From: an uncultured Clostridium sp.
Lineage (GTDB): Bacteria; Bacillota; Clostridia; Lachnospirales; Lachnospiraceae
NCBI GenBank assembly: GCA_945946715.1
Contig: CAMEWU010000030.1
Coordinates: 1 to 15,488 of the forward strand
Reading direction: 5' to 3'
DNA: 15,488 nucleotides
The translations under genes and the position numbers were made by a program. A model generated the notes under the pieces. That model had not been told where the DNA came from. It made no database searches and saw only the letters and a program-made list of their open reading frames with translations. Below, piece by piece: positions 1-7,069 of the stretch (its first letter is position 1; the number at the start of each line of letters is the position of its first letter).

Positions 1-1098
1 ATCATGAATTACCAGCAAGTCACCCATATCGATTTTAGGCAATTTACGGTCAACAGCAAACTTATCATTATTCTCACACAAAGAACCGGTAATGTCATAG
101 ATATGGTCACATGGTTCATTTTCTTTTCCCATAACAGTGATATGGTGATAGGCACCATACATAGCCGGGCGCATCAGATTGACTGCACATGCGTCCACAC
201 CGATATACTCTTTATACGTATGCTTCTCATGAATGGCTTTTACAACCAGATGTCCATATGGTGCAAGCATAAATCTTCCTAACTCTGTAAATATCTTTAC
301 ATCACCCATACCAGCAGGCACCAAAACTTCATCAAATACCCGATGAACACCCTCACCGATAACCAAAATATCATTTGGTTCTTTATCAGGTGTATAAGGA
401 ATTCCCACACCACCGGATAAATTAATAAAGCTTAACTTCACACCCGTTTTTTCTTTGATTTCTACTGCCAGTTCAAATAATATCTTTGCCAATGCCGGAT
501 AGTATTCATTGGATACGGTGTTACTTGCAAGAAATGCATGCATACCAAAGGTTTCGACTCCTAACTCTTTTAATCTGGTATAGGCCTCCAAAATCTGTGG
601 TTTCGTCATACCATATTTTGCATCACCAGGATTGTCCATAATGTCCGTTCCCAGTTCAAACACGCCACCCGGATTAAACCGACAACTGATTTTCTTCGGA
701 ATCCCTGCGTGTTCCTTTAAGAAATCAATATGTGTAATATCATCCAAGTTAATTGTCGCATCCAGTTCTCTTGCTTTTACAAACTCTTCAGCCGGTGTAT
801 CATTGGAAGAAAACATAATTTCATCCCCTTGAAACCCAAGTCGCTCTGACATCATCAATTCTGTCAAAGATGAACAGTCTGTTCCACAGCCTTCTTCCTT
901 CAAAATTCGTAAAATTGTAGGATTTGGTGTAGCCTTTACAGCAAAATATTCTTTAAATCCCGGATTCCATGCAAATGCCTGTTTCAGCTTTCTGGCATTT
1001 TCCCGGATTCCCTTTTCATCATACAAATGAAATGGCGTAGGATACTGCTTTACTATTTCTTCTAACTGTTCTTTTGTTACAAAAGGCTTCTTCATCAT
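1..1098 (-). CDS. lysA: Diaminopimelate decarboxylase, 3' end cut by window edge
   Basis: A PLP-dependent fold-type III decarboxylase that converts meso-diaminopimelate to lysine and CO2, the last step of lysine synthesis in the cytosol. The 366 codons in the window are uninterrupted; the usual length is about 420, so only the C-terminus is missing. Visible marks are the PLP lysine in YFAVKATPN (about K55), the glycine-rich phosphate loop LSGGVGIPY (about residue 227), ELGR (about 276), CAVNLMRPAMYG, and the C-terminal region FAVDRKLPKIDMGD leading into the beta-barrel domain. The ATG at 1098 is chosen over the adjacent ATG at 1095 because of the GGGAGA site upstream and the promoter at 1142-1170. 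It has its own promoter and is separated from the yesL-like gene by a terminator, so it is probably transcribed alone. A related substrate specificity (ornithine or carboxynorspermidine decarboxylase) is less likely but not excluded by sequence alone. Confidence 0.93.
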   Translation of the reverse strand, partial: MMKKPFVTKEQLEEIVKQYPTPFHLYDEKGIRENARKLKQAFAWNPGFKEYFAVKATPNPTILRILKEEGCGTDCSSLTELMMSERLGFQGDEIMFSSNDTPAEEFVKARELDATINLDDITHIDFLKEHAGIPKKISCRFNPGGVFELGTDIMDNPGDAKYGMTKPQILEAYTRLKELGVETFGMHAFLASNTVSNEYYPALAKILFELAVEIKEKTGVKLSFINLSGGVGIPYTPDKEPNDILVIGEGVHRVFDEVLVPAGMGDVKIFTELGRFMLAPYGHLVVKAIHEKHTYKEYIGVDACAVNLMRPAMYGAYHHITVMGKENEPCDHIYDITGSLCENNDKFAVDRKLPKIDMGDLLVIHD

Positions 1099-1141
1099 GA
1101 TTTTATCATCTCCCACTTATAATTTAGACACCATCGTAAGA

Positions 1142-1170
1142 ATCATACTATATTTACCCTAAAATAGCAA
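1142..1170 (-). promoter_or_regulatory. Sigma-A-type promoter of lysA
   Basis: Read on the minus strand, TTGCTA (1165-1170) and TATGAT (1142-1147) are separated by exactly 17 bases. This lies about 44 bases upstream of the lysA start and just downstream of the yesL-side terminator. The match to the consensus is seen directly; activity is inferred. Confidence 0.7.
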
Positions 1171-1189
1171 CGAAAAAGATGGAGCCCTA

Positions 1190-1238
1190 TATGAAAACAG
1201 AGTATCCCTGTGAAACTTTCCACCCTTGGATACTCTGT
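1190..1238 (-). terminator. Rho-independent terminator after the yesL-like gene
   Basis: A perfect 11-bp stem, ACAGAGTATCC (1197-1207) with GGATACTCTGT (1228-1238), has a 20-base loop. On the minus strand it starts a few bases after the stop codon and is followed by TTTTC, a modest U-tract. The A-rich run before the stem can also pair with the T run, so it may act in part on both strands. Confidence 0.75.
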
Positions 1239-1242
1239 CTTT

Positions 1243-1992
1243 TTACTGTTCTTCGTTTTCTGCTTCTTTGTTTACAATACTTTCATCATCTTCACGATTA
1301 TATAATTTATCATAATCAACTTCTACTTCAAATTCATAATCATCATTTTTAATCTTACCATCATCTTCATCAATATAACCACATTTCTTAAACAGACGTT
1401 CAAAATTATATACCAGAAGATAACCGATAACCCCGGTACCAAACAACAACATCAACAACAGTACCAGCCAGGATAGGTAACATAAGTACCCCACCATGCC
1501 CAGCAGAATAATAACTGCTACTGTAAACGGAAGGTGACTAATTGCAATTAAAAATGCATTCTGAAGAGTTTTTCCAATGGTATTCTCGAATCTGGCCTGC
1601 AATGGAAAGGCAAATATAAACGTCATAAGCCATCCTAACATCATAATTACACTGATTGCAAGCATTATAACTGCAATCTGCATATCCGAATTAATAATCC
1701 AGCAATAAATGTTCATACTGAACACCATACCAACCGCCAGCAAAATCAGCCATATTAAAGTACCTTTTTTAAAATTCTTGGCAAAATTTATAAAATAGCG
1801 TCTAAAAATATATCCATCTTCTTTTCGCAAGGAATCCATTGCCGTATAATAAAATGCGCATAAAGACGCTCCGATAGTAAATATAGGCAAACAGGTCACC
1901 AAAAAAAGCACTCCGATTACCATCATATCAGCGAAACGGCTAATGGCCTTCCATACCGGATTATTTTCACCAAATGTACCATGATTTGACAT
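1243..1992 (-). CDS. YesL/DUF624 family integral membrane protein
   Basis: A 249-residue membrane protein of the DUF624 (YesL) family, whose biochemical role is not known; members often sit beside sugar ABC transporter genes in Firmicutes. Family features are visible: an N-terminal stretch ending in NPVWKAISRFADMMVIGVLFLVTCLPIFTIG, with the conserved CLPIFTIGAS turn and an AFYYTAMDSLRK loop, then four further hydrophobic segments at roughly residues 78-98, 105-131, 147-170 and 172-196. The last 45 residues are strongly acidic and probably cytosolic. The ATG at 1992 has a GGAGA site five bases upstream and a promoter at 2069-2097. No sugar transporter lies next to it here, so the context does not point to a substrate. 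Family assignment is firm; function is unknown. Confidence 0.85.
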   Translation of the reverse strand: MSNHGTFGENNPVWKAISRFADMMVIGVLFLVTCLPIFTIGASLCAFYYTAMDSLRKEDGYIFRRYFINFAKNFKKGTLIWLILLAVGMVFSMNIYCWIINSDMQIAVIMLAISVIMMLGWLMTFIFAFPLQARFENTIGKTLQNAFLIAISHLPFTVAVIILLGMVGYLCYLSWLVLLLMLLFGTGVIGYLLVYNFERLFKKCGYIDEDDGKIKNDDYEFEVEVDYDKLYNREDDESIVNKEAENEEQ

Positions 1993-2068
1993 TTCTATTC
2001 TCCATTCCGAATATACTCATATAGTTTATTACATATGAATTAATTTTCTTCTTTTCATATCAACGTAT

Positions 2069-2097
2069 ATCATAGTGGAATCGAGACGGAAATTCAA
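2069..2097 (-). promoter_or_regulatory. Sigma-A-type promoter of the yesL-like gene
   Basis: On the minus strand TTGAAT (2092-2097) and TATGAT (2069-2074) have 17-base spacing. It lies just downstream of the stop of the preceding nuclease-family gene. No hairpin stands between that stop and this promoter, so read-through from the nuclease gene is also possible. Confidence 0.65.
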
Positions 2098-2113
2098 GTT
2101 AAATTATTCTAAA

Positions 2114-3154
2114 CTAATGTTTTCCTTTATACATCGCAAGTTCTTCCATTGCTGCCTGATATAATTCTTCCTTTTCTCGCAGCTTTTCTTTTGCTTCCGT
2201 CAGCTCACTTTGAGTTTCTTCTATTACTTGATGTAATTCCTTCAACTCTTTTTTCTTCTGTTCCAGATTCTCCTGCATTTCATCCATCATGCATTCAATC
2301 ATATTCTTATCCATTTCCAACAATTCTTTTGAAAACATCGTCATCACCCCATCAACATTCCTGCAGATTTCGTATATCTGCTCATACAAAGGCTTAAATT
2401 CCGGATACTTTTCAATTAATTCAATAATCCGTTCCGGTTCATCTGCGCTTAAAAACGTAAGCCAAGCCTCCATCTTAGTATCTATAGACTTATATTGCAA
2501 TTTTTCTCTGAATATGTCAAGAGGTATAAAAAAATATTTCTGTAATAAGTTCAATTTTAAACCAGAATCTGATTTTTGTTCGAAATAGTGCACATAGTCC
2601 TCCGGATACTTATGAAATTCTCCTACACTTCGTTCAAAGAAAACTATAGTATAAACATCTTTTATATCACGATAGTGGAACTTCTTTCCTCGTTCGCTTC
2701 TTACAAGCTTATACTGTCGTAGCAGTAAATCAGAAGAATAACAAGCACTACGTTCCCCCGGAAAATCATAGCCAATTCTCTGCACTTCTACATTTACAAT
2801 ACTTTCATCTTCTAAACGTACAATAATATCCATGATGAGCAAATGGCTTTCGTCTGCAATGCAGCTTCCATCATTCATTAATATTTGAATAATCTTTACT
2901 TCTCTTCCCATAAGCAACGTTAAAAACTCTTCTAATCGTTCCGGCGTTATCTCCGGATTCATAATTTCCTTAAAAAATGCATCGTATAGTATCTTAATCC
3001 CTTTCATGCCCGTACAACAATCTAAAAAATACTCCTGCTGTACCTTATTCCATTGGCGGAACCGAAATTCCAGGCTCGGATTCCCATTAATCTCTTCTAT
3101 AAGCTCATTTCGTTCCCAAATGAGTGGAAAATATTGTTTTAGCTTTGTTTGCAT
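2114..3154 (-). CDS. PD-(D/E)XK nuclease family transposase-like (Rpn-related) protein
   Basis: A 346-residue protein of the PDDEXK_2 / Rpn recombination-promoting nuclease group, predicted to cut DNA; the cellular role of most members is unsettled. The nuclease core is visible at about residues 50-215: MDIIVRLEDESIVNVEVQR gives the catalytic Asp (about D109) and an E-x-Q pair (E123/Q125) in place of the textbook E-x-K. This is followed by the family signature PGERSACYSSDLLLRQYK. Residues about 290-342 are charged, heptad-like and probably coiled coil, as is common in these Clostridial proteins. The start is ATG 3154, set by AGGAGG at 3161-3166; a longer frame opening with GTG at 3172 would place that site inside the gene. 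There are no terminal inverted repeats, target duplications or neighbouring mobility genes, so it is a lone chromosomal family member and not a visible transposon. Confidence 0.82.
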   Translation of the reverse strand: MQTKLKQYFPLIWERNELIEEINGNPSLEFRFRQWNKVQQEYFLDCCTGMKGIKILYDAFFKEIMNPEITPERLEEFLTLLMGREVKIIQILMNDGSCIADESHLLIMDIIVRLEDESIVNVEVQRIGYDFPGERSACYSSDLLLRQYKLVRSERGKKFHYRDIKDVYTIVFFERSVGEFHKYPEDYVHYFEQKSDSGLKLNLLQKYFFIPLDIFREKLQYKSIDTKMEAWLTFLSADEPERIIELIEKYPEFKPLYEQIYEICRNVDGVMTMFSKELLEMDKNMIECMMDEMQENLEQKKKELKELHQVIEETQSELTEAKEKLREKEELYQAAMEELAMYKGKH

Positions 3155-3160
3155 AGTCTT

Positions 3161-3166
3161 CCTCCT
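3161..3166 (-). promoter_or_regulatory. Ribosome binding site deciding the nuclease-family start
   Basis: AGGAGG on the minus strand, six bases before ATG 3154. It would be internal if the GTG at 3172 were the start, so it sets the shorter protein. Confidence 0.85.
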
Positions 3167-3257
3167 TTTCACTTTTCATTTGTTTTTAATGGATTTGTAA
3201 TTTGCGACTTTTTACATTCTTTAGATGTTGCTCTGTAGATATACAGAAAATATCAGA

Positions 3258-3302
3258 AATTAAAAAGCTGTTTGTGTATGAATAATATACAACCAAACAG
3301 CT
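3258..3302 (-). terminator. Rho-independent terminator after acyP
   Basis: The stem AGCTGTTTG (3266-3274) with CAAACAGCT (3294-3302) is extended inward by GTAT/ATAC pairs. On the minus strand it is followed by TTTTTAATTT, a good U-tract. It lies about 70 bases past the acylphosphatase stop. The remaining gene-free sequence from here to 3155 shows no convincing promoter for the nuclease-family gene. Confidence 0.85.
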
Positions 3303-3373
3303 CACTTGTCAATATTTTTTTTCATTTTATACTTTAGAATTATGTTCTTCAGTATATTAAAATTCCGGAGACA

Positions 3374-3646
3374 TCATGTCCGTATACGAAATGCCGTTTC
3401 CCCTTCCACTTCTAATTGGTCAGAAACCGATTTACGTTCAATCCGAATCCAGTTCGTACCGGCTCCAAGATTTTGTACAAATCGTTCCACCGCATCCGGT
3501 TCCCCTTGCACTTCCATTTCCACTGCACCATTATACAGATTTCGAACCCATCCGGTCAGATGATTTTCCAGTGCCAGATTCATGGCATGATACCGAAAAC
3601 CAACGCCTTGTACACGACCGGTAACATGAATATGTTTTCGTGCCAT
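3374..3646 (-). CDS. acyP: Acylphosphatase
   Basis: A small cytosolic enzyme of 90 residues that hydrolyses carboxyl-phosphate bonds, for example in acetyl phosphate or 1,3-bisphosphoglycerate. It spans the full family length. The phosphate-binding cradle VTGRVQGVGFRY (residues 8-19) contains the catalytic Arg, and the second signature GWVRNLYNGAVEMEVQG (about 32-48) contains the catalytic Asn. The ATG at 3646 has AGGAG upstream with normal spacing. A strong promoter (3684-3711) and a terminator (3258-3302) bracket it, so it is a single-gene transcription unit. It is divergent from the TPR/sulfatase-fold gene; nothing suggests a functional link. Confidence 0.96.
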   Translation of the reverse strand: MARKHIHVTGRVQGVGFRYHAMNLALENHLTGWVRNLYNGAVEMEVQGEPDAVERFVQNLGAGTNWIRIERKSVSDQLEVEGETAFRIRT

Positions 3647-3683
3647 TCTTTACTCCTTTTATAATAATACTTAAATTAAAAAT

Positions 3684-3711
3684 ATTGTAGCAAAATGCAA
3701 ACTAATGTCAA
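3684..3711 (-). promoter_or_regulatory. Sigma-A-type promoter of acyP
   Basis: On the minus strand a consensus TTGACA (3706-3711) and TACAAT (3684-3689) are 16 bases apart, about 38 bases before the acyP start codon. It is the best promoter match in the window. Confidence 0.75.
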
Positions 3712-3766
3712 CACACTTTTATCCATTTTATTTCATGAATAAAGACTATTAAAACTCTTATTGTTA

Positions 3767-3775
3767 TGTTAAAAT
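3767..3775 (+). promoter_or_regulatory. Possible extended -10 promoter of the TPR/sulfatase-fold gene
   Basis: TGTTAAAAT supplies an extended -10 (TG-N-TAAAAT) about 35 bases before the ATG at 3810. No good -35 is seen at the right distance. ATGTTAA occurs twice, at 3766-3772 and 3776-3782, overlapping this box. That could be an operator, but it could equally be chance in AT-rich DNA. Confidence 0.35.
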
Positions 3776-3809
3776 ATGTTAATACTACTTTTACGGAGAG
3801 GAACAAAAA

Positions 3810-5819
3810 ATGCTCAATCAAAAAATGGAAATCGAACAAGCTCTAAATACTTTGTCATTAGATAATGCAAAAGCATTGATAGATACTTATGCATCAATAC
3901 ACCCATTTGACATGGATCTGTTATCTTATCGGTGTATTTACCATATTTATGCCAATGAATTAGAAGATGCTCTGACATATGCAATACAAGGTGTTCAACA
4001 ATATCCTACAAATGCAGATATGTATTACAATTTAGCATATATTTACGAACTGCTTGATGAATATTTACTTGCATGTGAAAATTATACCAAAGCTCTTTTC
4101 CTATACACTTATACGAATGATGAAAAATCAAAATCATTGTGTATATCAGAAAAAGTAGCTACACTTTGGGATTCTGTGGAAACCCTCTTAGCACAAACTA
4201 ATGATCCGGATTTTCATCAATCAGTTCAAACCTACTTAGAAAGATTTCATACATGTTTTGGCTTCAATGAAATCATTTTTAAATCTCATGTAGACTCCAT
4301 AGGCCAGACCCATTGGATGTCAAATACGGAAAAAAGATATCTTGCCTTATATCGAGTACAATACAAAGACAACTTAGATATTAGCAACAACCTAATTCAT
4401 ACAAAATCTGAACTTTTGCAAACAACCGATTGTGATTTTTATCAAATCAATGGCAATGCCGAACAATATTTATTACCTATCGCTGTTGATAAAGAAAATA
4501 CTGTACATGTTTTCAAAGAAGAAGGCATTCCTTATCAAATTCTCCAACGTGAGACCATGCACTTTAATTATTACAAGGTTAAAAATCATACTTGTGTTTA
4601 TTCAACGAATATTAGTCACCACGGGACACCAATTCCACTTGGACATAGTGCAAACAGAAAGAAATTAGTTTTAAACTTATTTGTTGATGGGCTATCGCAA
4701 GATATATTAAATACAAATGGTCTTGAATCCATTATGCCTTATACTTATAATTTTTTCAAAAAGGGAACTATCTGTACACAAGCATATAGCACTGCCGAAT
4801 GGACTTATCCTAGTTTAGCAACCTATGTAACAGGTTTAACCACTCCGGAACATATGATGTTTCATAACAAAATAGATATTGCATTGCCTACAAATGTTCC
4901 TACACTGGCAGAATATTTTCATAATGCCGGTTACTTCACTGCCAAAATGGATGGTGACTGGCGAAGCACACCAAACTATGGACACGGCAGGGGCTACGAT
5001 CAAATTATCTATCAAAATCAGGTACTTGGTTCAAAAGAAGAGACTATTATTGGCGAAATTATTGATCATATTGAAGCATTTCAAGATACAGATCAATTTC
5101 TATGGGTTTGCCTTGGTGATTTACATGATGTAGCAGATGAATATGATCTAACTCTGGCAGTACAAAATAAGTTGAATTTATCTGAACGTGTAATGGAACC
5201 TGCTGCTGAAACTTCAGTAAAACAACACTACAGTTCCCTCAAAATAAATGCCTATAAAGAATTAATTCGCCATACAGACATTCTATTAAACACTTTATAT
5301 ACATACATTACTGAAAAATTCAATGAAGAGGAAATTCTTATTAGTTTATTTGCTGACCATGGTCAAGGATATCTAATTCCAGATGACCAACCTTTTCTTG
5401 CTAAACAACGTACCAACGTTGCTTTCATGTTTAGAGGAAATGTACCTACACAGATTACATCAGAGCTTATCTCAACTAGTGATTATATCTCAATTATGTG
5501 TAATGCTGCCGGAATACCAATGGAACAAGTACCTATTACCGGTTCCTTACCTGCTTGTTTTGGGGGAACAAGTACACGAGAATATGTACTTTCAGAAAGT
5601 ATTCACCCAAAAGATCCTTATCGTGCTACTATTTTTACTCAAGACAATACATTTTTCTTCGAAAATGGGGTTCCGACCGGAGAAGATGGCCGATTTGAAT
5701 TGAAAGATTATACAATGGTACTAATGAACAAAGAAAATCAAATTTATAACGATGATAAATTATGCAATAAATACTTAGATATCATTACAGAACATATTGC
5801 AAAACTAATAATCTACTAA
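3810..5819 (+). CDS. TPR plus alkaline-phosphatase/sulfatase-superfamily protein, apparently cytosolic
   Basis: A 669-residue two-part protein. Residues about 45-105 form TPR-like helices (ALTYAIQGVQQYPTNADMYY and onward). Residues about 285-590 are a sulfatase/phosphotransferase fold: metal Asp in LFVDGLSQD (D293), the nucleophile region AEWTYPSLATYVTGL, DLHD (437-440), and the metal pair FADHGQG (D516/H517). The nucleophile position holds Thr332 and the sulfatase C/S-x-P-x-R arginine is absent. It should therefore not be a formylglycine sulfatase and looks more like Thr-using phospho- or phosphoethanolamine/glycerol transferases and phosphodiesterases. No signal peptide or membrane segment is visible, unlike LtaS or EptA. 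The start ATG has GGAGAGG at 3795-3801. It lies convergent to the glycan operon, so a role in that glycan is suggested by position only. Substrate unknown. Confidence 0.82.
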   Translation: MLNQKMEIEQALNTLSLDNAKALIDTYASIHPFDMDLLSYRCIYHIYANELEDALTYAIQGVQQYPTNADMYYNLAYIYELLDEYLLACENYTKALFLYTYTNDEKSKSLCISEKVATLWDSVETLLAQTNDPDFHQSVQTYLERFHTCFGFNEIIFKSHVDSIGQTHWMSNTEKRYLALYRVQYKDNLDISNNLIHTKSELLQTTDCDFYQINGNAEQYLLPIAVDKENTVHVFKEEGIPYQILQRETMHFNYYKVKNHTCVYSTNISHHGTPIPLGHSANRKKLVLNLFVDGLSQDILNTNGLESIMPYTYNFFKKGTICTQAYSTAEWTYPSLATYVTGLTTPEHMMFHNKIDIALPTNVPTLAEYFHNAGYFTAKMDGDWRSTPNYGHGRGYDQIIYQNQVLGSKEETIIGEIIDHIEAFQDTDQFLWVCLGDLHDVADEYDLTLAVQNKLNLSERVMEPAAETSVKQHYSSLKINAYKELIRHTDILLNTLYTYITEKFNEEEILISLFADHGQGYLIPDDQPFLAKQRTNVAFMFRGNVPTQITSELISTSDYISIMCNAAGIPMEQVPITGSLPACFGGTSTREYVLSESIHPKDPYRATIFTQDNTFFFENGVPTGEDGRFELKDYTMVLMNKENQIYNDDKLCNKYLDIITEHIAKLIIY

Positions 5820-5837
5820 CTATATATTCTTATACAC

Positions 5838-5869
5838 AATACAGGTGCAGATTTTTCTGCACCTGTATT
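5838..5869. terminator. Shared hairpin between convergent genes
   Basis: A perfect 14-bp stem (5838-5851 with 5856-5869) and a TTTT loop lie 19 bases past the TPR/sulfatase-fold gene stop and about 50 bases past the tagD stop on the other strand. Neither side has a long U-tract (ATAATTAATATT on plus), but the position and symmetry suit a bidirectional terminator. Confidence 0.75.
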
Positions 5870-5918
5870 ATAATTAATATTCACAATTCTCAAGCCTTCA
5901 CCATGATAAAATATTTCT

Positions 5919-6311
5919 CTAATTCTTCAAATTTTGTTTAATCTTAGTAGTACTGATTTCAGGTGTACGTGGCAAATAAACTACATCAGCCCCCTCATCC
6001 TTTAAAAAATCAAACTTTCCTTCCCAGTCATCACCCATAACAAATGTATCGATATGATACTCATGTAAGTCTGATATTTTTTGCTCCCAGCTTGTCTCTT
6101 CAATTACCAAATCAACATATCGAACGGATTCCACCAGCATTTTTCTCTGTTCAAATGTAAAATAGCTTTTTTTATGCTTCGCATCCCAGTTAAACTCATC
6201 TGTCGAAAGTGCAACTATTAAATAGTCTCCATACTCCTTTGCCCTACGCAAAAGATTAATATGACCATAATGCAATAAATCAAATGTACCATATGTAATT
6301 ACCCGTCTCAT
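5919..6311 (-). CDS. tagD: Glycerol-3-phosphate cytidylyltransferase
   Basis: Makes CDP-glycerol and pyrophosphate from CTP and sn-glycerol-3-phosphate in the cytosol; CDP-glycerol is the donor for teichoic-acid-type polymers. At 130 residues it is the normal TagD length. The nucleotidyltransferase HxGH motif is HYGH (residues 14-17) within ITYGTFDLLHYGH, and the second signature is RTPEISTTKIK (115-125). GDDW (93-96) matches the family substrate loop. It is preceded by a near-perfect AAAGGAGGT site. It is the last gene of the minus-strand glycan operon, 47 bases after the acyltransferase, and should supply the donor for the CDP-glycerol transferase encoded at 12044-13279. Glycerol specificity is inferred from similarity and that partner; CDP-ethanolamine or FAD-type relatives are less likely. 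Confidence 0.94.
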   Translation of the reverse strand: MRRVITYGTFDLLHYGHINLLRRAKEYGDYLIVALSTDEFNWDAKHKKSYFTFEQRKMLVESVRYVDLVIEETSWEQKISDLHEYHIDTFVMGDDWEGKFDFLKDEGADVVYLPRTPEISTTKIKQNLKN

Positions 6312-6358
6312 AGTTACCTCCTTTGTAAAACCCTCTATCTTTGAGAATTATTCCCAAA

Positions 6359-7057
6359 TTAATTCCTTATACAACGCTTTCTATCCCAATGAACAGTATC
6401 TTTAATAACAGTTCCAGAACTTTTTCCCGCAATAATACTATGCTCTGGCATATCTTTATTAACAACTGTCTGTGCAGCAACTACGCTATCTCGCCCAATT
6501 GTCACACCCTTAAGAACCATTATATTATTTGTCAGCCAAACATGATCTCCTATTACAACTGTTTGAGGAGGATTCGAAGGTTCCCCTTTTACATCACATA
6601 ATTGATGAAAATCACTATCATAGACTATGACATTTCTACCAATCATAACATCCTCTCCAAAAACAATATGCTTGTCTGCGATTATAACACTACCTCCATT
6701 AGCCGAAAAGAACCCTGAATCAAAAACAGCCCCTGGCTTAATTTCAACAACCGTATTATAGAATAATAATCCACCATTATTACAATTCCAAACAGCATCC
6801 TTGTCTAATCGAATATGGGTCTCACTGTTTGATCCATGTAATTGATTAAAGCCAACCTCCAAATCCTTACCATGTAAATAAATCCGGGATGTCGGATGCA
6901 AATCTAAAATTGCTTTTCTATGAGGGATTATAAAGCACCCTTTGTCACGAACAATATTCTTACACAAAAAATTATAATAAATAAATCTTGGCTTTGAAAT
7001 ACGTTTATTAAGAAACAGCGATAATTTTCCCTTCTTTTTAAATTTATTCCTACTCAT
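6359..7057 (-). CDS. Hexapeptide-repeat (left-handed beta-helix) acyltransferase
   Basis: A 232-residue enzyme of the LbH O-acetyltransferase group (WbbJ/CysE-like), expected to move an acetyl or similar acyl group from CoA to a sugar of the surface glycan. The N-terminal 50 residues are very basic. Hexapeptide-type repeats run from about 80 to 215, clearest in VVIGDHVWLTNNIMVLKGV and TIGRDSVVAAQTVV, with the family loop YDSDFHQL carrying the likely catalytic His (H151). The start is ATG 7057: AAGGAG at 7064-7069 leaves six bases before it but none before an in-frame ATG at 7063. The ribosome binding site overlaps the stop of the upstream ferredoxin gene, so translation is probably coupled. 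The acceptor and acyl group cannot be read from sequence. Confidence 0.85.
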   Translation of the reverse strand: MSRNKFKKKGKLSLFLNKRISKPRFIYYNFLCKNIVRDKGCFIIPHRKAILDLHPTSRIYLHGKDLEVGFNQLHGSNSETHIRLDKDAVWNCNNGGLLFYNTVVEIKPGAVFDSGFFSANGGSVIIADKHIVFGEDVMIGRNVIVYDSDFHQLCDVKGEPSNPPQTVVIGDHVWLTNNIMVLKGVTIGRDSVVAAQTVVNKDMPEHSIIAGKSSGTVIKDTVHWDRKRCIRN

Positions 7058-7063
7058 TTTCAT

Positions 7064-7069
7064 CTCCTT
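7064..7069 (-). promoter_or_regulatory. Ribosome binding site deciding the acyltransferase start
   Basis: AAGGAG, six bases before ATG 7057. It overlaps the TAA of the preceding gene and abuts the in-frame ATG at 7063, which is therefore unlikely to be used. Confidence 0.75.

Noticed and set aside
1098..1242. Lysine riboswitch upstream of lysA.
   Set aside because: Only about 40 bases lie between the promoter and the start codon, too short for an L-box, and no such fold is visible.
2114..3373. Insertion sequence around the transposase-family gene.
   Set aside because: No flanking inverted repeats or target duplications were found; the nearby hairpin at 3258-3302 is the acyP terminator.
3306..3664. 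Plus-strand open frames antisense to acyP.
   Set aside because: They are shadows of the acylphosphatase gene, with low-complexity composition and no plausible ribosome binding sites.
3810..5819. Calling the plus-strand gene a true sulfatase.
   Set aside because: The formylglycine motif C/S-x-P-x-R is absent (Thr-Tyr-Pro-Ser-Leu instead), so maturation to a sulfatase is not expected.
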